The position numbers and the translations under genes are program-made. A DNA stretch of 9,530 nt from Schleiferiaceae bacterium (GTDB lineage: Bacteria > Bacteroidota > Bacteroidia > Flavobacteriales > Schleiferiaceae): NCBI GenBank assembly GCA_022424815.1, contig JAKMGS010000065.1, positions 1 to 9,530 on the forward strand. Reading direction: 5' to 3'. The notes beneath the pieces are model-generated. The model was not told where the DNA came from. It saw only the letters and a program-made list of their open reading frames with translations, and made no database searches. This document shows, piece after piece, positions 1 to 5,256 of the stretch (its first letter is position 1; each line of letters begins with the position of its first letter).

Positions 1-1
1 G

Positions 2-409
2 AGTTGGCTAAAAAATAAGAGCCAATGGAACCAAGGCGCCGTGATTAATTTCCAAAAACCAACTCTTGAGTTGAATTGCCCAGACGAATTAAGAGAAGCT
101 TTGTCACAGAGCCTATCTCAGTATTTCACGGTACAAACCGAAAAAGGTGCTAAACTAGGATTGGAATCTAGGATCGATCTATTCACCGAAACGTCCTCAC
201 AAGGCACGCACAAAGTAATTATTGAGGGAACTTTCGTTATGACCGCCATCGAAGAATATGTGGATGTAGTTTGGAAAAGCTCCAATACTATTGACGGTAC
301 TGCCATATCAAGTTCGAAAGAACGTGCCATGCAAAGCGCAAAGAACGCTTTTATGGAAGATTTCAATTACTTCGTCCTGCCCCAACTCCAAAGAAGTTTG
401 GACTACTAG
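2..409 (+). CDS. 3' part of an unrecognised conserved-looking protein (5' end outside window)
   Basis: The reading frame is open back to the left edge of the window (codons from base 2: Ser-Trp-Leu-Lys-Asn-Lys-Ser and on), with no stop and no ATG. The only start candidate inside is GTG at 41, which lies within a run that reads as continuous protein, so I judge this to be the C-terminal 135 residues of a longer protein. The visible part is soluble and looks mixed alpha/beta. A helix-like stretch (PDELREALSQSLSQYF) is followed by alternating hydrophobic strands (around IEGTFVMTAIEEYVDVVW) and a charged amphipathic helix near the end (SSSKERAMQSAKNAFMEDF). No transmembrane segment is visible, and any signal peptide would be upstream of the window. 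I do not recognise the family. It ends 59 bases before the MarR start. GC in a sampled 60-base stretch is about 40%. A short protein starting at GTG 41 is the alternative. Confidence 0.7.
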   Translation, partial: SWLKNKSQWNQGAVINFQKPTLELNCPDELREALSQSLSQYFTVQTEKGAKLGLESRIDLFTETSSQGTHKVIIEGTFVMTAIEEYVDVVWKSSNTIDGTAISSSKERAMQSAKNAFMEDFNYFVLPQLQRSLDY

Positions 410-414
410 GATAT

Positions 415-434
415 TTACTATGCACGCATAGTAA
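415..434. promoter_or_regulatory. Perfect 9+9 bp palindrome, probable MarR operator
   Basis: Arms TTACTATGC (415-423) and GCATAGTAA (426-434) are exact reverse complements separated by AC. The 20 bp length and near-perfect dyad are typical of sites bound by dimeric MarR proteins, which commonly repress their own gene. It ends 34 bases before the MarR start codon and covers the candidate -33 element and part of the spacer of the promoter described next. Operator function is inferred. A hairpin ending the upstream gene is less likely, because the stem is AT-rich and only a short T run follows. Confidence 0.6.
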
Positions 435-449
435 TATTTTCTATCTTAG
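419..449 (+). promoter_or_regulatory. Candidate Bacteroidota promoter of the MarR gene
   Basis: TATCTTAG at 442-449 matches the Bacteroidota -7 consensus TAnnTTTG in all but one fixed position. A weak -33 match (TATG, 419-422, against TTTG) lies exactly 19 bases upstream. A start of transcription about 5 bases after the -7 box would leave a leader of roughly 15 bases before the ATG at 469. The consensus is established for the phylum; its use here is inferred by eye. Confidence 0.4.
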
Positions 450-468
450 AGCCTCGTAAGTCATTTAC

Positions 469-915
469 ATGAGGCCAGAAGAAACCTTTGATTTTCGCAT
501 TCGCAGATGTTGGATCGCCATGTCCAAGATGTACAACGAGCTCGTTAGTGCCAGTGGCATTACCGTATCCGTTGGCTTTGCCTTGTTGAATATTGATGTA
601 AAAGACGGCACTCCTTCCACTGCTCTAGGACCTAAAATGGGGATGGAAAGCACTTCGCTGAGCCGTTTGCTAAAGAATATGGAAAGTGCGGGGCTTATTT
701 TCAAAGAAGCCCACCCTGAGGATAAGCGTAGTGTTTTACTCAAGCTTACACCCCTAGGCCTTGAAAAACGTGACTCGAGTCGTGATGCAGTATTGAAGTT
801 CAATGCCGCCATTTCGGATTCCTTGGGCGATGCACAATCCCAATCCTTTTTTGAGGCGATGGATATAATAGAACACAATATTGAACTTTTGAGATCACCT
901 ATAGAAATCTTATAG
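469..915 (+). CDS. MarR-family winged-helix transcriptional regulator
   Basis: This 148-residue protein has the length and layout of a MarR dimer-forming repressor. An N-terminal helix for dimerisation (about 8-28) is followed by a winged helix-turn-helix (about 30-97). The recognition helix contains the segment GMESTSLSRLLKNME (58-72), and the wing carries the family signature Asp85-Lys86-Arg87 followed by strand and LTPLG. A C-terminal helix closes the dimer. MarR proteins bind palindromic operators and release them on binding small, often aromatic or acyl-CoA-type ligands. Close Bacteroidota relatives, as I recall them, sit in front of fatty-acid beta-oxidation genes. Here the gene stands alone between its own promoter/palindrome and a strong terminator, so its targets besides itself are unknown. 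The nearest metabolic gene downstream is acs, which makes a link to acyl-CoA metabolism attractive but unproven. The ATG at 469 is chosen because it fits the promoter spacing. Confidence 0.9.
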   Translation: MRPEETFDFRIRRCWIAMSKMYNELVSASGITVSVGFALLNIDVKDGTPSTALGPKMGMESTSLSRLLKNMESAGLIFKEAHPEDKRSVLLKLTPLGLEKRDSSRDAVLKFNAAISDSLGDAQSQSFFEAMDIIEHNIELLRSPIEIL

Positions 916-977
916 TTCATTTCGCGCGCCTTAGCGCAGATACCTGGGCTTTCCCAAGAGCCTATTACAGAGTGATC

Positions 978-1020
978 AAATCGCCGTTATTGATTTTAAC
1001 GGCGATTTTTTTTATTTTTA
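978..1020 (+). terminator. Strong intrinsic terminator after the MarR gene
   Basis: Arms AAATCGCCGTTA (978-989) and TAACGGCGATTT (997-1008) pair perfectly over 12 bp around a 7-base loop, followed by TTTTTATTTTTA. It begins 62 bases after the MarR stop and is oriented to stop rightward transcription. The left side has no matching T tract for the other strand, so it is one-directional. Confidence 0.9.
990..1020 (+). promoter_or_regulatory. Weak candidate promoter for the zinc-ribbon/acs operon, inside the terminator
   Basis: TATTTTTA (1013-1020) matches TAnnTTTG at all but the last position, and TTG (990-992) lies 20 bases upstream. If real, the promoter of the next operon overlaps the MarR terminator and transcription would begin about 20 bases before the ATG at 1046. 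The T-rich box is also simply the terminator tail, so this is a low-confidence call. Only 25 bases separate the terminator from the next gene, so the promoter has to be near here unless transcription reads through. Confidence 0.25.
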
Positions 1021-1045
1021 AGAACCGCACATCTAAACCGCCAAC

Positions 1046-1492
1046 ATGATGACTGATAACAAGAATTGTCCTAAATGCCATTCCACGGAATTTGTGAAAA
1101 GTGGAATAATTAAAGAGCGACAGCGATTTAAATGCAAATCCTGTAACTATTATTTCACGGTTCAAAAGCTTGGAAAACGTATTGAAGGAGAATATGTAAT
1201 TAAAGCACTTCAACTCTACCTCGAAGGAATTAGTTTCAGAGAGATAGAACGAATTTTAAACGTTTCACACGTAAGCGTGATGAACTGGGTAAAAACCTAC
1301 AACATCAAACGACCCAAGACCACTGCCAATGTCCAACCTGAAGTTCAAATCTTGAAGCACAAAGAAGTACTTGCTCTTTTGGGTGACGAAAGTAATCTTG
1401 ACGATGGAGGTTTATTAGTTACTCCAATGGATAGTAAATATTTGGTATTGACCTGGAAAAAACGCTTCGGAAAGAAGAATACCGAACTCTAA
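1046..1492 (+). CDS. Zinc-ribbon/helix-turn-helix protein related to IS1-type transposase N-termini
   Basis: This 148-residue protein starts with a zinc ribbon (CPKC at 8-11, CKSC at 30-33) with the spacing and flanking residues of the InsA-like domain of IS1-group transposases. A helix-turn-helix follows (about 50-85, around SFREIERILNVSHVSVMNWV). The remaining 60 residues contain LLVTPMDSKYLVLTWKK and show no DDE/D catalytic domain. The stop at 1490-1492 is followed at once by the acs ATG, so the two are almost certainly co-transcribed and probably translationally coupled. No terminal inverted repeats or target duplication are visible, and there is no room for them on the acs side. GC over 1081-1440 is about 37% by hand count, against about 48-52% in sampled stretches of acs and the MarR gene, suggesting foreign origin. 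An in-frame TAA at 1034-1036 fixes the start to ATG 1046 or the adjacent ATG 1049. A DNA-binding regulator, perhaps of acs, is my inference; a decaying transposon gene is the alternative. Confidence 0.8.
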   Translation: MMTDNKNCPKCHSTEFVKSGIIKERQRFKCKSCNYYFTVQKLGKRIEGEYVIKALQLYLEGISFREIERILNVSHVSVMNWVKTYNIKRPKTTANVQPEVQILKHKEVLALLGDESNLDDGGLLVTPMDSKYLVLTWKKRFGKKNTEL

Positions 1493-3391
1493 ATGAACCA
1501 CTACTTCGTAGATAGCTTCGAGAAATACGAAGAAGCTTATAAAGCATCAACAGAAAATCCCGAAGCCTTCTGGGAGAGTATTGCCAATACATTCACTTGG
1601 CAAAAGCCGTGGGACAAAACTTTAGAATGGGAGTTCAATACTCCAAATGTGAAATGGTTCCAGGGCGGTGTTTTAAACATCACAGAGAATTGTTTGGATC
1701 GTCACCTCAAGGAGAGAGGCGATGATATTGCCTTGATTTGGGAACCGAATGACCCGAAAGAACAAGAGGTGCGCATGACCTTCACAGAATTGCATGCAGA
1801 AGTGTGTCGCTTTGCGAATGTCCTCAAAGCTAAAGGAGTAAAGAAGGGCGACCGTGTGGCCGTATATATGCCTATGGTACCTGAGCTCACGATTGGGGTG
1901 TTGGCCTGTGCTAGAATTGGTGCCGTACACTCTGTAGTTTTCGCAGGATTCTCTTCAAACGCCCTTGCCGATCGCATCAACGACAGCCAGTGTGTGTGCG
2001 TATTGACTTCCGACGGAATGTACCGTGGTGCTAAAGCATTGCCGGTTAAAACTACCGTTGACGAAGCCTTGAAAAACTGTACTTCTGTGGAGAGCGTAAT
2101 CGTGGTGAAGCGCGATGGACGCGATGTAGAGATGGTAGAAGGCCGTGACTACTGGTATACAGAGGCTGCAGCTGAAGTGAGTGCAGATTGTGCTCCTGAG
2201 CCGATGGACGCTGAAGATATGCTCTTCATCCTGTACACTTCTGGATCTACAGGTAAGCCTAAGGGTGTCGTTCACACATGTGGTGGATATATGGTCTATG
2301 CAGCTTACAGCTTCCAGAATGTCTTCCAATACGAGCGTGGCGATGTGTACTGGTGTACAGCGGATGTGGGTTGGATTACAGGCCACAGCTACATTATCTA
2401 CGGACCGCTATTGAACGGGGCGACTACCATGATGTTCGAAGGTGTTCCAACTTGGCCAGATGCAGGTCGATTCTGGGAAGTTTGTGATAAGTATGGGGTG
2501 AACCAATTCTATACTGCCCCAACGGCGATTCGCGCTTTAATGGCCTGTGGTGATGAATTCGTTGAGCGTGCAGATTTGAACTCCCTGAAGATCATTGGAT
2601 CGGTTGGTGAGCCAATCAATGCCGAAGCATGGCACTGGTACGATCAGAAAGTTGGACACGGAAATTGTCCTATCGTAGATACATGGTGGCAAACTGAAAC
2701 AGGAGGTATTATGATTTCTGGCTTAGGAGCACACAGCCCTCAACGCCCAACCTATGCGGGCCGTCCACTTCCAGGTATTCAACCTGTTCTCTTGGACGGC
2801 GATGGTAATGAAATCAAGGGCGACGGCGTGGAAGGCTACTTGTGTGTGAAGCACCCGTGGCCGTCTATGTTGCGCACGACTTATGGCGACCACAAGCGTT
2901 GTAAGAACGTATACTTCAGCAATTACGAAGGGCATTATTTTACAGGTGACGGCGCACGCCGCGAGGACGGAATGTTCCGCATCATTGGTCGTGTGGACGA
3001 TGTGATCAACGTCAGTGGACACAGATTCGGTACTGCCGAGATTGAAAATGCCATCAATGCCTCTTCAGTAGTCACTGAAAGTGCTGTCGTAGGTTACCCG
3101 CACGATATCAAAGGTCAAGGCATCTATGCTTATGTAATCCTTGAAGAAGGCGATCACGACAAACAAGCGGTTAAAAATGCAATCTTAAGTACTGTTGTTA
3201 AAGAAATTGGCCCCATCGCCAAGCCTGATGTCATTCAAATCGTTCCAGGACTTCCCAAAACTAGATCAGGAAAAATCATGCGTAGAATACTTCGGAAAGT
3301 CGCTGAAGGAGATACGAGCAATCTCGGTGATACTTCCACATTATTAGACCCAAGCGTGGTGGAAATTATCATTCAGGAGGCACACTCTTAG
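1493..3391 (+). CDS. acs: Acetyl-CoA synthetase (acetate--CoA ligase, AMP-forming)
   Basis: Acs activates acetate with ATP to acetyl-AMP and transfers the acetyl group to CoA in the cytoplasm, letting cells use low acetate. At 632 residues it is close to the usual 650. The N-terminal acetyl-CoA-synthetase domain is followed by the AMP-binding core with the P-loop-like motif YTSGSTGKPKG (248-258), the adenylate motif TWWQTETGG (397-405), and TGDG (484-487). The hinge GRVDDVINVSGHR (499-511) leads to the mobile C-terminal domain, whose catalytic lysine is Lys594 in PKTRSGKIMRR. That lysine is the residue controlled by reversible acetylation in Salmonella Acs (Lys609), and the surrounding motif is intact, so the same control is possible here. 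The ATG follows the previous stop without a gap and has no Shine-Dalgarno sequence, consistent with coupled translation. The tryptophans and GHSYIIYGPL region typical of acetate-specific members rule out a long-chain acyl-CoA ligase. Confidence 0.97.
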   Translation: MNHYFVDSFEKYEEAYKASTENPEAFWESIANTFTWQKPWDKTLEWEFNTPNVKWFQGGVLNITENCLDRHLKERGDDIALIWEPNDPKEQEVRMTFTELHAEVCRFANVLKAKGVKKGDRVAVYMPMVPELTIGVLACARIGAVHSVVFAGFSSNALADRINDSQCVCVLTSDGMYRGAKALPVKTTVDEALKNCTSVESVIVVKRDGRDVEMVEGRDYWYTEAAAEVSADCAPEPMDAEDMLFILYTSGSTGKPKGVVHTCGGYMVYAAYSFQNVFQYERGDVYWCTADVGWITGHSYIIYGPLLNGATTMMFEGVPTWPDAGRFWEVCDKYGVNQFYTAPTAIRALMACGDEFVERADLNSLKIIGSVGEPINAEAWHWYDQKVGHGNCPIVDTWWQTETGGIMISGLGAHSPQRPTYAGRPLPGIQPVLLDGDGNEIKGDGVEGYLCVKHPWPSMLRTTYGDHKRCKNVYFSNYEGHYFTGDGARREDGMFRIIGRVDDVINVSGHRFGTAEIENAINASSVVTESAVVGYPHDIKGQGIYAYVILEEGDHDKQAVKNAILSTVVKEIGPIAKPDVIQIVPGLPKTRSGKIMRRILRKVAEGDTSNLGDTSTLLDPSVVEIIIQEAHS

Positions 3392-3396
3392 GATAA

Positions 3397-3428
3397 TTTG
3401 TTATAAAAATAACAATCTGTAATTTTTG
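3397..3428 (+). promoter_or_regulatory. Candidate upstream promoter of the lysA operon
   Basis: TTTG (3397-3400) is a perfect Bacteroidota -33 match, and AATTTTTG (3421-3428) matches TAnnTTTG except at the first base, with a 20-base spacer. It would give a leader of about 65 bases before lysA. The palindrome 3398-3415 lies within the -33 box and spacer. Confidence 0.35.
3398..3415. promoter_or_regulatory. AT-only 7+7 bp palindrome between acs and lysA
   Basis: TTGTTAT (3398-3404) and ATAACAA (3409-3415) are perfect inverted copies around AAAA, 6 bases after the acs stop. It overlaps a candidate -33 TTTG (3397-3400), so it could be an operator for the lysA operon. It could also be a weak terminator for acs, as ATTTTT follows 6 bases later, but an AT-only stem is poor for termination. 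I cannot decide between them. Confidence 0.4.
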
Positions 3429-3471
3429 AGACTAATCTTGTGCAATTCCCGTTTTCACTGATGGGAGCGGA

Positions 3472-3479
3472 TACTTTTG
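3472..3479 (+). promoter_or_regulatory. Candidate -7 element directly before lysA
   Basis: TACTTTTG is a perfect match to the Bacteroidota -7 box TAnnTTTG. Transcription starting about 5 bases later would give a 14-15 base leader before the lysA ATG. No convincing -33 TTTG lies at the right distance; TTTTC at 3452-3456 is the nearest. Confidence 0.4.
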
Positions 3480-3498
3480 TCGCCCTAATTCAGTAAGA

Positions 3499-4767
3499 AT
3501 GACAAGATTTCCATTGCATAATGCACCCCAGTGGGTAGAAGAATTTGGCTCTCCGCTGTATGTCTACGATGCACAAACCATTAGCGCCCAATACCAACGT
3601 ATTGCCAATGCTTTCGATCCGAACATCTCCCTCGGCATTCACTATGCCTGCAAGGCCTTGAACAACATCAATGTGCTCAAACTACTTCGCTCTTTAGGTG
3701 CAGGGTTGGATGCCGTGAGTATTGGAGAGGTTAGATTAGGGTTGCACGCGGGTTTTGCGCCCGAAGAAATCTTGTTTACCCCCAATGGTGTAGGCATGCA
3801 TGAAATCCGCGAAGCAGCACAGCTCGGGGTACATATCAATATCGACAATCTCGAAACCTTGGAGGAGTTTGCCAATGAATTTGGGAACTCCGTACCCGTT
3901 TGTGTACGCATCAATCCACACATTATGGCCGGCGGTAATGCCAAGATTTCAGTAGGACATATAGATTCAAAATTTGGGATCTCCATTCACCAAGTTCGTC
4001 ACCTGCACCGCATCGTGAACACCATGGGATTGCACGTCCACGGCCTCCACATGCACACGGGTTCGGATATCCTTGATATCGATGCCTTCATGCGCGGCGC
4101 GACCTTATTGATGGACCTTGCCCATGATTTCAAGGAGTTGAGTTACATAGATTTCGGCTCTGGATTCAAGGTCGGCTACCGCCCTGATGAGAACACCACA
4201 GATATCGAGCAGTTCGGTGCCAAAATGAGCGAGCGATTCCGCGATTTTTGTATGGAGTATGGCCGCGATTTGAAACTCATCTTTGAACCAGGCAAGTTCC
4301 TGGTCTCTGAAAGCGGAATTTTCTTAACGACCGTAAATAGCACAAAAACGACCCCATCTACCGTTTTTGCCCAAGTCAATAGCGGGTTCAACCACTTCCC
4401 ACGCCCCATGCTGTACGATGCCTACCACCACATCGAAAACGTGACGAATCCCGACGGTGAGCTTAGAATCTATAACGTTGTAGGATATATCTGTGAAACC
4501 GACACCTTTGGGTATGATCGCAAAATCGCAGAAGTACGCAACGGTGATGTACTCGCCTTCCACAATGCGGAAGCCTATTGCAGCACGATGGCCTCCAACT
4601 ATAACAGTCGCGTGCGTCCGGCAGAGTTGATGCTCATTAATGGAAACCCAAAACTCATCAAAGCACGTGAGGAATTTGAGGATTTGATGCACGGGCAAAT
4701 AGAATTGGACGCCTTTGAACCAAAGCATGAAAGGACGCTCGAAGAATTAGTGGTGACCGAGGGGTAG
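3499..4767 (+). CDS. lysA: Diaminopimelate decarboxylase
   Basis: LysA removes CO2 from meso-diaminopimelate to give L-lysine, the last step of lysine synthesis, using PLP. The 422 residues match the family (E. coli 420). The alanine-racemase-like barrel carries the PLP lysine Lys52 (HYACKALNN), then SKFGI, HMHTGSD, the phosphate-binding glycine segment DFGSGF (218-223) and EPGK (263-266). The C-terminal beta domain supplies Cys332-Glu333 (CETD, the active-site Cys/Glu region contributed across the dimer) and ends with SNYNSRVRPAE. SKFGI and the CE motif favour LysA over ornithine/arginine or carboxynorspermidine decarboxylases of the same fold. The glycine-rich loop has Ser221 where GGG or GTG is more usual. 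It heads an apparent operon: the GNAT gene starts 18 bases after its stop, and aspartate kinase follows. A charged tail of roughly 25 residues follows the conserved domain. Confidence 0.95.
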   Translation: MTRFPLHNAPQWVEEFGSPLYVYDAQTISAQYQRIANAFDPNISLGIHYACKALNNINVLKLLRSLGAGLDAVSIGEVRLGLHAGFAPEEILFTPNGVGMHEIREAAQLGVHINIDNLETLEEFANEFGNSVPVCVRINPHIMAGGNAKISVGHIDSKFGISIHQVRHLHRIVNTMGLHVHGLHMHTGSDILDIDAFMRGATLLMDLAHDFKELSYIDFGSGFKVGYRPDENTTDIEQFGAKMSERFRDFCMEYGRDLKLIFEPGKFLVSESGIFLTTVNSTKTTPSTVFAQVNSGFNHFPRPMLYDAYHHIENVTNPDGELRIYNVVGYICETDTFGYDRKIAEVRNGDVLAFHNAEAYCSTMASNYNSRVRPAELMLINGNPKLIKAREEFEDLMHGQIELDAFEPKHERTLEELVVTEG

Positions 4768-4773
4768 AATTCT

Positions 4774-4781
4774 TACCTTAG
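4774..4781 (+). promoter_or_regulatory. -7-like box just before the GNAT start; possible leaderless internal promoter
   Basis: TACCTTAG matches TAnnTTTG except at one position and ends 4 bases before the ATG at 4786, so a transcript from it would begin at or near the start codon. No clear -33 box lies 19-20 bases upstream, which falls inside the end of lysA. This is a suggestion only. Confidence 0.25.
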
Positions 4782-4785
4782 CCCC

Positions 4786-5256
4786 ATGATAATCTATCGC
4801 ACTGCTACTGCTCAAGATATGGAGCAAGTCCACGGACTCATCATGGAACTAGCCGTGTATGAACGCGAGCCAGATGCGGTGATTATTACTCCAGCAGACC
4901 TCATTCAACACGGATTTGTTGACGGTAAATTCGAGTGCTTTGTCGCAGAAGATTCTGAGACGAATTCCCTCGTGGGTATGGCCCTTTATTACCCTCGTTA
5001 CAGCACTTGGAAAGGCCCCACCCTCCATCTCGAAGATTTGTACATCAAACCGGAAATGCGCGGCCGCAGCATAGGCGACGAGCTTTTCAAACGAGTAGCT
5101 AAAGTGGCTGCCAAACGCGGCGTAGGCCGTATGGAGTGGACCGTTTTAGAATGGAACAAATCCGCCTTGAACTTTTATAAAAAACACGAAGCGAACCTAG
5201 ATCCCGAATGGCACCTAGGCACCTTGACGCGTAAAGATTTAGAACGATACCTATGA
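4786..5256 (+). CDS. GNAT N-acetyltransferase, SSAT (diamine acetyltransferase)-like
   Basis: The 156 residues form a single GNAT domain that transfers an acetyl group from acetyl-CoA to an amine. Features of the spermidine/spermine acetyltransferase subgroup are visible. These are the N-terminal ELAVYE (21-26), LHLEDLYI (80-87), the acetyl-CoA loop RGRSIG (92-97), and WNKSALNFY (123-131), in which Tyr131 sits where SSAT has its general acid. The subgroup includes enzymes for polyamines and for thialysine, a lysine analogue, so the substrate cannot be read from sequence. The context, between lysA and aspartate kinase with an ATGA overlap to the kinase, suggests an amine of the lysine pathway or lysine itself; this is inference. 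The acetyl-CoA loop has Ser95 where the RGxGIG form has glycine, which may be tolerated. Protein acetylation, for example of Acs, is a remote alternative. The start is ATG, 18 bases after the lysA stop. Confidence 0.88.
   Translation: MIIYRTATAQDMEQVHGLIMELAVYEREPDAVIITPADLIQHGFVDGKFECFVAEDSETNSLVGMALYYPRYSTWKGPTLHLEDLYIKPEMRGRSIGDELFKRVAKVAAKRGVGRMEWTVLEWNKSALNFYKKHEANLDPEWHLGTLTRKDLERYL

Noticed and set aside
465..920. 151-codon open frame antisense to the MarR gene
   Set aside because: It mirrors the MarR frame almost exactly, its product shows no recognisable domain, and the + strand protein has a complete MarR signature. It is a shadow frame.
916..977. Small hairpins (TGGG-CTTT-CCCA at 945-956; GCGC repeats at 924-937) as a small RNA or tRNA
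   Set aside because: The stems are only 4 bp, and no tRNA arm pattern or conserved RNA fold could be made from the region. It is probably just the 3' leader into the terminator.
1046..1492. Complete IS1-family insertion sequence
   Set aside because: No catalytic frame, no terminal inverted repeats and no target duplication are visible; the acs start codon follows directly.
1955..2386. 143-codon antisense frame within acs
   Set aside because: It lies entirely under conserved Acs motifs and its Cys/His-rich product shows no ordered metal-binding spacing.
3499..4767. Carboxynorspermidine decarboxylase (NspC) instead of LysA
   Set aside because: The SKFGI segment, the CETD motif and the aspartate kinase neighbour fit LysA; the NspC-specific pattern was not seen, although the GNAT of SSAT type prompted the check.
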